Below, piece by piece: positions 16,341-27,922 of a stretch of DNA of 61,625 nt (its first letter is position 1; each line of letters starts with the position of its first letter). Below the pieces are notes generated by a model. It saw only the letters and a program-made list of their open reading frames with translations. It searched no databases and was not told the origin of the DNA. This DNA is from an uncultured Clostridia bacterium (GTDB lineage Bacteria; Bacillota; Clostridia; Christensenellales; UBA3700): assembly GCA_948471525.1 (NCBI GenBank), contig CAOKSY010000011.1, positions 1-61,625 of the forward strand, read 5' to 3'. A program made the translations under genes and the position numbers.

Positions 16341-17873
16341 ATGCTTGCAAAGACAAAGAGTTACGCGCTTAACGGCGTAGAGGGATACGAGGTCGCGATA
16401 GAAGTGGATCTCAACGCGGGATTGCCGTCCTACGACACTGTGGGATTGGCGGATACCGCGATAAAGGAATCCAAAGAGCGTGTGCGCTCGGCGATAAAGA
16501 ACAGCCTTTATACCTATCCCATACGCAAGATAACGATCAATCTCGCTCCCGCCGACACCAAGAAAGAAGGCTCACACTTCGATCTTGCGATAGCGTTGGG
16601 CATTCTCATAGCCGGCGAACAAATAGAAAGCGCGAATTACAAGGACTATATCATTTTGGGCGAACTGTCTTTAGACGGTTCGATCAATCATATCAAGGGA
16701 GTTATGCCGCTGATAATATCCGCGGTTCAGAACGGATACAGGAAGTTCATAATCCCTTCCAAAAACGCAAAAGAGGCAAGCTATATTTCGGGTATAGAAG
16801 TATACGCTTTCGACAGACTTTCGCAGGCGGTGGATTTTCTTACCGGAGCGGCGGAGTTCGCGCCGATAGAGACCAGCGAATTCGTATCTATGCAGAACGT
16901 CAATCGCTACAACGTGGATTTCAGCGAAGTTCGCGGACAGTACGTGGCAAAGCGCGCGATCGAGATCGCCGTGGCAGGCGGTCACAATGTGCTTATGATA
17001 GGACCTCCGGGAGCGGGTAAGACGATGATGGCAAAATGCGTGCCCACGATAATGCCCGATATGACGTTTGAAGAGGCTATAGAAGTCACCAAGATACATT
17101 CGGTTGCGGGAGTTTTGGACAGCAACGTGGGAATAGTAGTCAACAGACCTTTCCGCACGCCGCACCATACGACCACGGTCCCTGCGCTTATGGGCGGAGG
17201 CGCCAACGCAAAGCCGGGCGAGATAAGTTTGGCTCACAACGGCGTGCTTTTCCTAGACGAAATGCCAGAGTATCAGCGTCGCACGCTGGAGACTTTGAGA
17301 CAGCCGCTCGAAGACGGAGTAGCGGTGGTGGCGAGGTCGAAGTTCACGTTGGAATATCCCGCTAGATTTATGCTTGTGGCGAGTATGAATCCCTGCCCGT
17401 GCGGCAACCTCGGATCCAAGACGCGCGAGTGCAAATGTTCGCCTGCCGAGATACATAGGTATATATCCAAACTCTCTGGACCTCTTCTCGACAGGATAGA
17501 CCTTCAGATAGAGGTGGACAGCGTATCGTACGACGAGTTTAGAAGCAATATCCCCGACGAGAGCAGCAAGGCTATAAAGGAGCGCGTCGACAGAGCGCGC
17601 AAGATACAGCGCGAAAGATACGCAGACTCGTCCACGAAGACCAACGACGAGATGACCAACGCGCAAGTACGCAAGTACTGCCGACTCGACAAAGACAGCG
17701 AGGATCTTCTCAAGACTGCGTTTACAAAGTTGAATCTTACTGCCAGAGCGAGCAGCAGAGTGCTCAAAGTTTCTCGCACGATAGCCGATCTGGACGGCAG
17801 CGAAGAAATATCGTCGAGACATATAGCCGAAGCGATACAGTACCGTTCGCTCGACAGAAAGTATTGGGATTGA
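16341..17873 (+). CDS. comM: YifB/ComM-family AAA+ ATPase
   Basis: ComM-type (YifB, Mg-chelatase-like) proteins are hexameric helicases that promote branch migration of incoming DNA during natural transformation. The 510-residue protein has the N-terminal Lon-like domain (LPSYDTVGLADTAIKESKERVRSA), the AAA+ P-loop GPPGAGKTMMAK, the Walker B LFLDEMPEYQR, and the C-terminal Mg_chelatase_C segment with LTARASSRVLKVSRTIADLDG. A Cys cluster (NPCPCGNLGSKTRECKCS) matches the family's zinc loop. Its partner dprA lies 5 bp downstream, a common pairing. Confidence 0.95.
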   Translation: MLAKTKSYALNGVEGYEVAIEVDLNAGLPSYDTVGLADTAIKESKERVRSAIKNSLYTYPIRKITINLAPADTKKEGSHFDLAIALGILIAGEQIESANYKDYIILGELSLDGSINHIKGVMPLIISAVQNGYRKFIIPSKNAKEASYISGIEVYAFDRLSQAVDFLTGAAEFAPIETSEFVSMQNVNRYNVDFSEVRGQYVAKRAIEIAVAGGHNVLMIGPPGAGKTMMAKCVPTIMPDMTFEEAIEVTKIHSVAGVLDSNVGIVVNRPFRTPHHTTTVPALMGGGANAKPGEISLAHNGVLFLDEMPEYQRRTLETLRQPLEDGVAVVARSKFTLEYPARFMLVASMNPCPCGNLGSKTRECKCSPAEIHRYISKLSGPLLDRIDLQIEVDSVSYDEFRSNIPDESSKAIKERVDRARKIQRERYADSSTKTNDEMTNAQVRKYCRLDKDSEDLLKTAFTKLNLTARASSRVLKVSRTIADLDGSEEISSRHIAEAIQYRSLDRKYWD

Positions 17874-17877
17874 CGTT

Positions 17878-18897
17878 ATGAGATACGACAACGATCAAAA
17901 AGCGCTCATAATGCTTTCCAAGATTGAAGGATATAGCGCGAGACGAAAAAAGTACGATTCGGTCGACCGCCCCTCTCAACTGTACGGCGACTATTCTCTT
18001 GCGGACAGAATGATAGAGGAAATGGAAAGGCAGGGCGTAGGCGTTGTAACTATACTCGACGAAGATTATCCCGCGTTACTCGCAAATATATACGATCCGC
18101 CGCTCACGCTGTACTACAAGGGCGACCGCGCGTTGCTGGATAGCAAGGATCTATTGGCGGTGGTAGGCACGAGACGCGTAAGCGCTTACGGCAGGAATAT
18201 AATGCAGAATTTCATTCCCGCGTTCATAAGATCGGGACTGAATATAGTCAGCGGTTTGGCGAGAGGCGTGGACGGAATAGGTCACAGGATATGTTTGGAA
18301 AAGGGCGGACGAACGGTTGCGGTCGTGGCAAACGGACTGGATATCTGCTATCCTCCCGAAAACGCGTCTTTGCAAAAAGAAATATTCGAGAAAGGTCTGG
18401 TAGTCAGCGAATATCCGCTCGGTACGAAGTCGTTGCAATTCCACTTCCCGGAACGCAATAGGATAATCAGCGGACTTTCGATAGGCGTATTCATACCCGA
18501 GGCGGGAGAGCGGAGCGGATCGCTTATCACTGCGGATTACGCGATAGAGCAAGGCAGAGACCTGTTCGTGGTGCCGGGAAGCATCTTTTCTCAGCAGAGC
18601 GCGGGTTGCAACAAGAAGATAAAAGAATTGCAGGCGACCATAGCGCTGTTGCCCGAAGACGTTACGTCGGCTTTGGGATACGGCGTGGAGAGAGAAGAGC
18701 AAGAGGCGATACAGCTCGATTTCGATCAGCAGGCGATCGTAGACGTCCTTAAGGAAGGAAGATCGCATTTGTATCAGCTTCTCGAGAAGAGCAAATTGGA
18801 TATAGCCGTACTTTCCGGCGCGTTGACGCGTCTGGAGATTATGGGAGTCATAAGAAAGATACAGGGAAATTATTACGAGATAATTCCCCGACTTTAG
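17878..18897 (+). CDS. dprA: DNA processing protein DprA
   Basis: DprA binds incoming single-stranded DNA and loads RecA during transformation. The 339-residue protein has a short N-terminal SAM-like region, a Rossmann core with VVGTRRVSAYGRN, SGLARGVDGIGHR, FPERNRIISGLS and RSGSLITADYAIEQGRDLFVV, and a C-terminal winged helix (about 280-339, LLEKSKLDIAVLSGALTRLE). Length is typical. The ribosome binding site is weak, so translation may depend on coupling to comM. Confidence 0.95.
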   Translation: MRYDNDQKALIMLSKIEGYSARRKKYDSVDRPSQLYGDYSLADRMIEEMERQGVGVVTILDEDYPALLANIYDPPLTLYYKGDRALLDSKDLLAVVGTRRVSAYGRNIMQNFIPAFIRSGLNIVSGLARGVDGIGHRICLEKGGRTVAVVANGLDICYPPENASLQKEIFEKGLVVSEYPLGTKSLQFHFPERNRIISGLSIGVFIPEAGERSGSLITADYAIEQGRDLFVVPGSIFSQQSAGCNKKIKELQATIALLPEDVTSALGYGVEREEQEAIQLDFDQQAIVDVLKEGRSHLYQLLEKSKLDIAVLSGALTRLEIMGVIRKIQGNYYEIIPRL

Positions 18898-18908
18898 AAG
18901 GAGCGTAA

Positions 18909-20993
18909 ATGAAACTCATTATTGTAGAGTCGCCGCACAAGGCGAAGACGATTTCAAAATATTTGGGAAGCGGTTATCGCGTCGTGGCGTCAAAAGGTCA
19001 CGTAAGCGACCTGCCTCAGAAGACTATGGGTATCGACGTGAAGAACAACTTCAAGCCCGAGTACGTCATATCACCCGACAAGCAGTCTACGATCGATATG
19101 ATCAAGAAAGACATCGCGCATTGCGACACCGTATATCTTGCGGCCGACCCCGACCGCGAGGGAGAGGCGATATCTTGGCATCTTGCCAACGTATGCGACA
19201 TCAAGGAGAAAAACGTCAGGATAGTTTTCAACGAGATATCCAAGAAAGCCGTGCAGAAGGCTTTGGAAAATCCAAGAGAGATCAATATGGGACTCGTGGA
19301 CGCTCAGCAGGCTAGGAGAGTGCTGGACAGACTTATGGGCTACGAGCTTTCTCCTATAATATCTCAGCAGATAAAGGGCGGACTTTCGGCGGGCAGAGTT
19401 CAGTCGGTCGCGCTCAAAATGGTAGTGGACAGAGAGCGGGAAATAAGGGCGTTCGTGCCTCAGGAATATTGGACTATAATCGCAAATCTTATCAAAGATA
19501 AGAAGAGCGCGTCGCTCAAATGCGAATTCGCCGATATCGACGGCAAAAAACTCAAGGTGGAAAACAAGGAGACAGCCGACGAAGTGATTGCCGGAAGCAA
19601 AGCCGGCAAGTGGGTAGTAGACGCAGTCAAGAGAGCGCAGTCTTTCTCAAAGCCCGCGCCTCCGTTTACCACGTCGACTATGCAACAGGACGCTATTTCC
19701 AAGCTCGGTATGAGCGCGTCGATGGTCACTCAGATAGCGCAGAGACTTTACGAAGGCGTAGAGATACAGGGCGAAGGACAGGTCGCGCTCGTCACCTACA
19801 TACGTTCGGACAGCGTGCGAGTCTCCGAAGACGCTCAGAGAGAGGCGCTTGCGTTCATCGGAGCGCATTACGGCAAGGATTACTGTCCCAAGAAGCCCAA
19901 CGTATACGCGACGGGATCGGGGGCGCAGGATGCTCACGAGGCGATCAGACCTATCACTTTAGAGCGCACTCCCGATTCGCTCAAAGACAAGTTGGCGCGC
20001 AACGATCTCAGACTTTACAAACTTATATACGACAGATTCGTGGCGTCGCAGATGTCAAACGCGGTATACGATACGCTGACCGTGCGCATTGCGTCTCAGT
20101 CGGACAGAAGTTACGGATACACGCTCAAGGGCAAGGTATGTACGTTCAAGGGATACACTCAGGCTTATCAGAGCGCGGAAAAGGAAGATAGCGCAAAGGA
20201 ACTTCCCGATCTCAAAGAGGGAGAGGAACTTACTCTCAAGGACATCAAAGGCGAGCAGAAATTCACCAAGCCGCCTCAGAGATATACAGACGGTTCGTTT
20301 ATCAAGGCTATGGAAGAGAACGGCATCGGACGTCCGTCGACGTTCGAGAAGACGATCACCGTGCTGTATAAGCGCACCTATACCGAAAAAGACGGTAAGT
20401 TTATGAAACCTACCGAACTCGGCGAATTGGTCTGCGATCAGCTCGTCAAGCATTTCCCCGAGATAATGGACACAAAATTCACCGCGAATATGGAGACCAA
20501 TCTCGACAAGATCGAAGAGGGAAATATCAAGTGGTACGACGTAATCGCCGATTTCTACGGCGACTTCCACAACAAGGTTTTGGAAGTCAAATATCACGGC
20601 GACAAGGTCAAACCGAAGGACGAAGTCAGCGACGTTATCTGCGACAAGTGCGGCGCGCGTATGGTGATAAAGGATTCCAGATACGGCAAGTTTTTGGCGT
20701 GTCCCAACTTCCCCAAGTGCAGGAATACCAAGCCTTTGGGAGAAGCGGTTGCCAAGTGTCCTATGTGCAAGGGCGATATAGTCAAAAAGGTATCGAAGAA
20801 GGGCGCGACGTTCTTCTCCTGTACGAATTATCCCGAGTGTAAATTTATTTCGTGGGATATACCGGCTCCGTATTTCTGTCCCGAGTGCAACAACACCATG
20901 AAAGTCGTCAAGTCGAGGGGAGTAGTCAAGTACGTCTGCACCAACAGAGATTGCAAGCACAGCGAGAACGCTCCCGAGCATGATAATAAATGA
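18909..20993 (+). CDS. topA: DNA topoisomerase I
   Basis: Type IA topoisomerase that relaxes negative supercoils. The 694-residue protein starts with the TOPRIM domain (KLIIVESPHKAKTISKYL, then DPDREGEAISWHL), has the catalytic tyrosine in TYIRSDSVR (Y297), and closes with three four-Cys zinc ribbons at about 575-685 (CDKCGARM...CPNFPKC, CPMCKGDI...CTNYPEC, CPECNNTM...CTNRDC). Order comM-dprA-topA-trmFO is the standard Firmicute cluster. Its stop overlaps the trmFO start. Confidence 0.97.
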   Translation: MKLIIVESPHKAKTISKYLGSGYRVVASKGHVSDLPQKTMGIDVKNNFKPEYVISPDKQSTIDMIKKDIAHCDTVYLAADPDREGEAISWHLANVCDIKEKNVRIVFNEISKKAVQKALENPREINMGLVDAQQARRVLDRLMGYELSPIISQQIKGGLSAGRVQSVALKMVVDREREIRAFVPQEYWTIIANLIKDKKSASLKCEFADIDGKKLKVENKETADEVIAGSKAGKWVVDAVKRAQSFSKPAPPFTTSTMQQDAISKLGMSASMVTQIAQRLYEGVEIQGEGQVALVTYIRSDSVRVSEDAQREALAFIGAHYGKDYCPKKPNVYATGSGAQDAHEAIRPITLERTPDSLKDKLARNDLRLYKLIYDRFVASQMSNAVYDTLTVRIASQSDRSYGYTLKGKVCTFKGYTQAYQSAEKEDSAKELPDLKEGEELTLKDIKGEQKFTKPPQRYTDGSFIKAMEENGIGRPSTFEKTITVLYKRTYTEKDGKFMKPTELGELVCDQLVKHFPEIMDTKFTANMETNLDKIEEGNIKWYDVIADFYGDFHNKVLEVKYHGDKVKPKDEVSDVICDKCGARMVIKDSRYGKFLACPNFPKCRNTKPLGEAVAKCPMCKGDIVKKVSKKGATFFSCTNYPECKFISWDIPAPYFCPECNNTMKVVKSRGVVKYVCTNRDCKHSENAPEHDNK

Positions 20994-22294
20994 ATATAAG
21001 AGTGATAGGCGGAGGACTGGCGGGCTGCGAATGCGCGTATCAGCTTCTCAAGAGAGGATACGAAGTTACGCTCTGCGAGATGCGCGGCGTTGTTCCGACT
21101 CCCTGTCACAAGACGGCGGATCTGGCGGAACTCGTATGCTCCAATTCGCTCAAAGCCAATTCGCTCGACAATGCGTCGGGGCTTTTAAAATACGAACTTG
21201 CCAGACTTGATTCGCTTCTTCTGAAGTGCGCGTATATGTCGGACGTGCCGGCGGGCGGCGCGCTTGCGGTGGACAGAGAAAAGTTCAGCGCGCTCGTGCG
21301 CGGGCAGTTGGCGGAGTCTGACGGATTTACTCTCGTTCGCGAAGAAGTAGAGAATATCGATACGGATACGCCTACCGTCATAGCTACGGGACCGCTTACG
21401 TCGTCGAAGATGTCCGACGCGATCATCTCTTTGATAGGCGGAGAATATCTGAGTTTTTACGACGCGGTCGCGCCTATAGTGGACGGTGCTAGTATAGATT
21501 ACTCCAAGGCGTTTTTTGCCGGAAGATACGGCAAGGGAGGAGAAGATTATCTCAACTGCGCTATGAACAAACAAGAGTATATAGAGTTCAGAACGCAGTT
21601 GGTCGGCGCGGAGCGAGCGACTCTCAAGGATTTTGAGATCAACGTATTCGAGCGGTGTATGCCGATAGAGATAATGGCGTCCAGAGGCGAGGACACGATG
21701 AGATACGGACCGCTTCGTCCGGTGGGCATAAGAGATCCGCGTTCGAGCGAAAGACCTTACGCGGTAGTACAGTTGAGAAAGGAAGACGGAGAGGGAAGCG
21801 CGTACAATATAGTAGGTTTTCAGACCAATCTCAAGTTCGGCGAACAGAAGAGAGTTTTTTCTATGATACCCGGATTGCAGAACGCGGAATTCCTGCGCTA
21901 CGGAGTAATGCACAGAAATACGTTTATCGACGCGCCGAAGGTACTCGACGCCGTATGGGCGCTCAAGTCGGAGAGACATATATTTTTCGCAGGTCAGCTT
22001 ACCGGCGTAGAGGGATATATGGAGAGCGTTGCGAGCGGACTTATGTCGGGTATAAATATGGCTCGCAGACTGTCGGGCAAGAGCGATTTGATCCTGCCCG
22101 AGACAACCGTCATAGGACGGCTTCAAAGACATATATCGACCGAGGTCGAGGACTATCAGCCTATGAATGCGAATTTCGGCATACTGTCCGTGCTTACCGA
22201 TCCTCCGAGGGATAAGAAAGCGAGGAAGTTCAAGTATTCCGTCAGAGCCATAGGCGATATGGAAAAATATTTGAGATTGAATAAGGAGATATGA
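20990..22294 (+). CDS. trmFO: Folate/FAD-dependent tRNA m5U54 methyltransferase TrmFO
   Basis: TrmFO uses methylene-tetrahydrofolate and FAD to make ribothymidine at tRNA position 54 in most Firmicutes. The 434-residue protein begins with the FAD-binding motif IRVIGGGLAGCECAYQLLKRG and retains the conserved CSNSLKANS cysteine segment and MRYGPLRPVGIRDPRSS. The C-terminal HFFAGQLTGVEGYMES-like region (here HIFFAGQLTGVEGYMESVA) is typical. It overlaps topA by four bases and hslV follows closely. Confidence 0.96.
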   Translation: MNIRVIGGGLAGCECAYQLLKRGYEVTLCEMRGVVPTPCHKTADLAELVCSNSLKANSLDNASGLLKYELARLDSLLLKCAYMSDVPAGGALAVDREKFSALVRGQLAESDGFTLVREEVENIDTDTPTVIATGPLTSSKMSDAIISLIGGEYLSFYDAVAPIVDGASIDYSKAFFAGRYGKGGEDYLNCAMNKQEYIEFRTQLVGAERATLKDFEINVFERCMPIEIMASRGEDTMRYGPLRPVGIRDPRSSERPYAVVQLRKEDGEGSAYNIVGFQTNLKFGEQKRVFSMIPGLQNAEFLRYGVMHRNTFIDAPKVLDAVWALKSERHIFFAGQLTGVEGYMESVASGLMSGINMARRLSGKSDLILPETTVIGRLQRHISTEVEDYQPMNANFGILSVLTDPPRDKKARKFKYSVRAIGDMEKYLRLNKEI

Positions 22295-22296
22295 TT

Positions 22297-22830
22297 ATGG
22301 AAATGATGGGCACAACTATCTGCGCCGTGAGAAGAGACGGAAAGATCGCGATCGCGGGCGACGGACAGATAACTATGGGACAGAGCGTTATTCTCAAAGG
22401 CACTGCAAAAAAAGTCAAGAGGATATACGACGATAAGGTCGTGATAGGCTTTGCCGGCAGCGTTTCGGACGCTATATCGCTCAGCGAAAAATTTGAGAAG
22501 ATGCTTCAGAAATACAGCGGAAATCTTATGCGCAGCGCGGTGGAACTCGCCGAGTTGTGGCGCAACGATAAATTGCCCAGAAAACTCGAGGCGATGATGC
22601 TCGTGGCGGACAAAGACAATCTTCTGATAGTATCGGGAAGCGGCGAAGTCATCGATCCGGACGGGGACGCTTGCGCCATCGGTTCGGGCGGAAACTATGC
22701 GCTTGCGGCGGCGAGAGCTATGGTCAAAGAGACTTCTTTGAGCGCAAAAGAGATAGCTTATAAAGCGCTTGTCATAGCAAGCGAACTTTGCGTGTTTACC
22801 AACAGCAACATAATCGTTGAGGAGGTGTGA
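22297..22830 (+). CDS. hslV: HslV (ClpQ) peptidase of the HslUV protease
   Basis: HslV forms the double-hexamer peptidase chamber that works with HslU. The product is 177 residues from ATG 22297, chosen because AAGGAG lies 8 nt upstream (ATG 22291 is only 2 nt away). Processing after MEMMG would expose the N-terminal threonine of TTICAVRRDGKIAIAGDGQIT, the catalytic nucleophile. Some Bacilli use serine here; this one has the classical Thr. The C-terminal GSGGNYALAAARAM motif is present. hslU begins 1 bp after the stop. Confidence 0.96.
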   Translation: MEMMGTTICAVRRDGKIAIAGDGQITMGQSVILKGTAKKVKRIYDDKVVIGFAGSVSDAISLSEKFEKMLQKYSGNLMRSAVELAELWRNDKLPRKLEAMMLVADKDNLLIVSGSGEVIDPDGDACAIGSGGNYALAAARAMVKETSLSAKEIAYKALVIASELCVFTNSNIIVEEV

Positions 22831-22831
22831 T

Positions 22832-24154
<1,323 letters not shown>

Positions 24155-24168
24155 TACGGAGATAATAT

Positions 24169-25437
24169 ATGATAAATATACCCAAGGGCACAAAGGACGT
24201 ATTGCCGCAGGAGAGTTACAAATGGCACTACGTCGAGAAAACGGTAAGAGAAGTCGCGCGTACTTTTTGCGTAAACGAAATACGCACGCCGACGTTTGAG
24301 CACACCGAACTTTTTTTGAGAGGAGTAGGCGACACTACGGATATAGTCAACAAGGAGATGTATACCTTCGAGGACAAGGGCGGCAGAAGCATGACGCTCA
24401 AACCCGAGGGTACGGCGGGCGTCGCGCGGTCTTTTATTGAGAATTCGCTTTACGGCAACGCTCAGCCTACCAAAATGTATTATATAACGCCGGTATTCAG
24501 GTATGAAAAACCTCAGGCGGGCAGACTGAGAGAGCATCATCAGTTCGGCGTCGAATACTACGGATCTCAGTCGGCGGGCGCGGACGTAGAAGTCATATTG
24601 CTTGCCAAGACGATATTCGACAGACTGGGCGTGGGAAAACTTTCGCTCAACATAAATTCCATAGGATGTCCCGAGTGCAGAAAGAATTACAACGCCGCGC
24701 TCAAAGACTATCTTCGCGCGAGACTCGACGGTATGTGCGCGACCTGCAGAGACCGCTTCGAGAAAAATCCTCTGAGGATACTCGATTGCAAGGAAGAGGG
24801 ATGCAAGGCTATCACCGCGGACGCTCCCAGTGTGATAGATTATCTTTGCGACGACTGCAAGGCGCACCACGGGAGCGTATGCGCTCAGCTTACCGCGTGC
24901 GGAGTGGAATATAAGATAGATCCGAAGATAGTCAGAGGTCTCGACTATTATACTCGCACCGTATTTGAATTCGTATCGGAGAACATCGGCGCGCAAGGCA
25001 CGGTATGCGGCGGCGGTAGATACAACGGACTTGTAGAACAGGTGGGCGGAAAGCCTTGCCCGGCGGTAGGTTTCGGTATGGGCATAGAGAGACTTATAAT
25101 GGTCTTGGAGAGTTTGGGACTGGACGTAGGTCAGCCTTATTCGCCCGACGTATATATTGCTCCGCTATGCGCGAAAGCAAGGGAGATCGCTCCCGCAATC
25201 GCGCTGAGACTTAGAGAGCGGGGAATATCGTCGGACTGCGATATAATGGATAGAGGCTTCAAGCCACAACTCAAATACGCCGACAAACTTGGCGCGAGAT
25301 ATCTCGCTTTGATAGGCGAGGACGAACTCGCTTCGGACAGCGCGAGCGTAAAGGATATGAAAAGCGGCGAGCAAGAGAGCGTAAGATTGGGCGAACTTGC
25401 AGAATATATAAGCAAAAAAATCAAAACTTTAGGATGA
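24169..25437 (+). CDS. hisS: Histidyl-tRNA synthetase
   Basis: Class II synthetase charging tRNA-His. The 422-residue product shows motif 1 (NIPKGTKDVLPQESYKWHYVE), motif 2 (VFRYEKPQAGRLREHHQFG), the histidine-A loop RGLDYYTRTVFEF, motif 3 (GFGMGIERLIMVLE) and a C-terminal anticodon-binding domain. It begins 14 bp after hslU with no T-box leader in the gap, so expression is probably from the upstream operon. aspS follows directly. Confidence 0.97.
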   Translation: MINIPKGTKDVLPQESYKWHYVEKTVREVARTFCVNEIRTPTFEHTELFLRGVGDTTDIVNKEMYTFEDKGGRSMTLKPEGTAGVARSFIENSLYGNAQPTKMYYITPVFRYEKPQAGRLREHHQFGVEYYGSQSAGADVEVILLAKTIFDRLGVGKLSLNINSIGCPECRKNYNAALKDYLRARLDGMCATCRDRFEKNPLRILDCKEEGCKAITADAPSVIDYLCDDCKAHHGSVCAQLTACGVEYKIDPKIVRGLDYYTRTVFEFVSENIGAQGTVCGGGRYNGLVEQVGGKPCPAVGFGMGIERLIMVLESLGLDVGQPYSPDVYIAPLCAKAREIAPAIALRLRERGISSDCDIMDRGFKPQLKYADKLGARYLALIGEDELASDSASVKDMKSGEQESVRLGELAEYISKKIKTLG

Positions 25438-25452
25438 TATAAAGAGGTTATT

Positions 25453-27246
25453 ATGGTAGATTTTCTTAACGGCGCAAAGAGAACTTGCAAGTGCGGAGAA
25501 CTCAGAGGAAGCGACGAGGGCAAGACCGTTACCGTCATGGGATTCGTGGCGAAGTATCGCAATTTGGGCAATTTGCTCTTTATAGATCTGCGAGATATCA
25601 GCGGCGTCATACAGGTCGCATTCGACGACCAGTCGGACAAGTCGGTATTCGATAAGGCCGCGACTGTGCGCAACGAGTACGTGATCGCCGTGACAGGCAA
25701 GGTCAGAAGCCGCGGCGGCAATATCAACAAAAATATGCCTACGGGCGAAGTAGAAGTATTGGCAAGCGAATTGAAGATACTTTCCGAGGCGGAAGTTACG
25801 CCTTTCGTCATCACCGAAGATCTCAAAGCGGGCGAGCAGCTCAGACTCAAATACAGATATCTCGATCTCAGAAGACACAGTCTCCAGTCCATTTTGGTGA
25901 TGAGGGACAAGATCACGCGCGTGGTGAGGAATTATCTTTCGGACAACGGATTTTTGGAGATAGAGACGCCGTTTTTGGGCAAGTCAACTCCCGAGGGAGC
26001 GAGAGACTATCTCGTGCCGTCGAGAGTTCACAACGGAGAATTTTACGCATTGCCGCAGTCTCCTCAGCTTTACAAGCAGTTGCTGATGATCGCGGGTATG
26101 GACAGATATTATCAAATAGCCAAGTGTTTCCGCGACGAGGACTTGAGAGCCAACCGTCAGCCCGAGTTTTCTCAGATAGATATGGAGATGAGTTACGTCG
26201 AGGACAACGAACAGGTAATGGAAGTCGCAGAAGGGCTGATCAAAAAATTGTTCAAAGAATGTCTCGATATGGAAATCACGGAGAAGTTCAGACGCATTCC
26301 CTACAGCGAGGCAATGGAGAGATGGGGCAGCGACAAGCCCGATACCCGCTTTGATATGGAATTGAAAAACCTGTCGGATATTGTCAAAGATTGCGGATTT
26401 TCAGTATTTGCCAACGCAGTGGCAGGCGGCGGAAGCGTACGCGCGATAAACGGCAAAGGACTGTGCGCAAAGATGACCAGAAAGGACGTAGATGCTTGCG
26501 GCGAATTCGTCAAGAGTTACGGCGCAAAGGGTCTTGCTTACGCTATGTACAGAGAAGACGGCAGCGTTACTTCGTCGATATACAAATTTTTGAGCGAAGA
26601 TCAGATAAAGGCTATCGAAGAGAGAGTAGGCGCAGACAAGGGAGACGTGATATTCTTCGTCGCGGACAGCGACAGAGTAGCGTTCGATTCTTTGGGCGCG
26701 CTCAGATGTCATCTCGCGGATAAATATTCTCTTTACGACAAGAGCAAATACGATTTTCTTTGGGTAGTGGATTTCCCCCTTCTCGAATACAGCGAAGAGG
26801 AGAATAGATACGTTGCCGTGCACCATCCGTTTACAAGCGCGATAGTCGAAGATATACCCCTTCTCGACAGCGATCCCCTCAAAGTCAGAAGCAACGCCTA
26901 CGACATGGTAATCAACGGTCAGGAAGCAGGCGGCGGCAGTATAAGGATACACGACTGGCATATGCAGGAGAAGATATTCACGCTGCTCGGATTTTCGCAG
27001 AAGGATATAGAAGAGAGATTCGGATTTTTCGTCGACGCGTTCAAGTACGGCGCGCCGCCGCACGGCGGACTTGCGTTCGGTCTCGACAGACTTGTAATGC
27101 TGATCACCGGCACGGACAATATCAAGGACGTAATTGCCTTCCCCAAGGTACAGAATGCTTCCTGTCTTATGACCGGCGCGCCCGCTCCCGTTGAGGAAAA
27201 ACAACTCAAAGAACTCGCTATAGAGATAGAAAAAAAAGATGAATGA
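25453..27246 (+). CDS. aspS: Aspartyl-tRNA synthetase
   Basis: Class II synthetase charging tRNA-Asp (or tRNA-Asp/Asn). The 597-residue bacterial-type enzyme has an N-terminal OB domain (VTVMGFVAKYRNLGNLLFIDLRD), motif 2 (CFRDEDLRANRQPEFSQIDME), the inserted GAD domain at about 285-415, and motif 3 (HGGLAFGLDRLVMLITG). hisS-aspS is a frequent Clostridia pairing. Its 3' end overlaps tcdA by 8 nt. Confidence 0.97.
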   Translation: MVDFLNGAKRTCKCGELRGSDEGKTVTVMGFVAKYRNLGNLLFIDLRDISGVIQVAFDDQSDKSVFDKAATVRNEYVIAVTGKVRSRGGNINKNMPTGEVEVLASELKILSEAEVTPFVITEDLKAGEQLRLKYRYLDLRRHSLQSILVMRDKITRVVRNYLSDNGFLEIETPFLGKSTPEGARDYLVPSRVHNGEFYALPQSPQLYKQLLMIAGMDRYYQIAKCFRDEDLRANRQPEFSQIDMEMSYVEDNEQVMEVAEGLIKKLFKECLDMEITEKFRRIPYSEAMERWGSDKPDTRFDMELKNLSDIVKDCGFSVFANAVAGGGSVRAINGKGLCAKMTRKDVDACGEFVKSYGAKGLAYAMYREDGSVTSSIYKFLSEDQIKAIEERVGADKGDVIFFVADSDRVAFDSLGALRCHLADKYSLYDKSKYDFLWVVDFPLLEYSEEENRYVAVHHPFTSAIVEDIPLLDSDPLKVRSNAYDMVINGQEAGGGSIRIHDWHMQEKIFTLLGFSQKDIEERFGFFVDAFKYGAPPHGGLAFGLDRLVMLITGTDNIKDVIAFPKVQNASCLMTGAPAPVEEKQLKELAIEIEKKDE

Positions 27247-27922
27247 TATGTTTGCCCGCTCGAGGAAGCTGATAGGCGACGGTATGATGGAGGGGCTGTA
27301 TTCAAGTAAAGTGCTCGTAGTCGGCGCGGGAGGAGTAGGCGGTTACGTTATAGAGATGCTTGCAAGGAGCGGCGTCGGCAAGATAGGGATAATGGATCCC
27401 GACGTAGTCGACGTTACCAACAAAAACCGTCAGCTCATTGCGCTGGACTCGTCTTTGGGCAAATATAAAGCCGAAGTCTGGAAAGACAGGATCAACGATA
27501 TAAATCCGCACTGCGACGCGATATCCTATGCTCAAAGATTTTCGGCGAATAACTCTCAAGTCTTGGATATGGGATGGGACTATATAGTCGACGCGATAGA
27601 TTCTTTTGCGGACAAAGTCGACCTAATATGTCTTGCCAAACAAAAGGGACTTGACGTCGTCAGCGCGGCAGGCGCGGGCAACAGAGCGGTTTACTGCGAT
27701 TTTGAGATAACCGATATTTACAAGACGAGTTACGACGCTTTGGCAAAAAAACTGCGCAAGGCGCTCAAGGACAGAGGGATAAAAAATCTCGACGTCTGTT
27801 ATACCAAAGAGCCGGCATTGTCCTGCGCAGACGGAGTGGGCAGTATGGCTTACGTGCCGTCCGTATGCGGCATAAGGATCGCCGCGTTCGTTATTTCGAG
27901 ACTTCTAATGAGCATAAGTTGA
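27239..27922 (+). CDS. tcdA: tRNA threonylcarbamoyladenosine dehydratase (TcdA/ThiF-like E1)
   Basis: A 227-residue ThiF/E1-like adenylating enzyme. The Rossmann motif VLVVGAGGVGGYVIEMLARSG, the IMDPDVVDVTNKNRQ adenylation loop and DAIDSFADKV fit TcdA (CsdL), which cyclises t6A37 in tRNA to ct6A. The C-terminal DGVGSMAYVPSVCGI also fits TcdA. Location after aspS favours the tRNA role over other ThiF functions, and the overlap with aspS implies coupling. Confidence 0.87.
   Translation: MNDMFARSRKLIGDGMMEGLYSSKVLVVGAGGVGGYVIEMLARSGVGKIGIMDPDVVDVTNKNRQLIALDSSLGKYKAEVWKDRINDINPHCDAISYAQRFSANNSQVLDMGWDYIVDAIDSFADKVDLICLAKQKGLDVVSAAGAGNRAVYCDFEITDIYKTSYDALAKKLRKALKDRGIKNLDVCYTKEPALSCADGVGSMAYVPSVCGIRIAAFVISRLLMSIS

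Noticed and set aside
14583..16356. Minus-strand ORFs opposite the 14281 lipoprotein gene
   Set aside because: Antisense shadows rich in Arg/Tyr/His; the + strand product has a signal peptide and coherent membrane helices.
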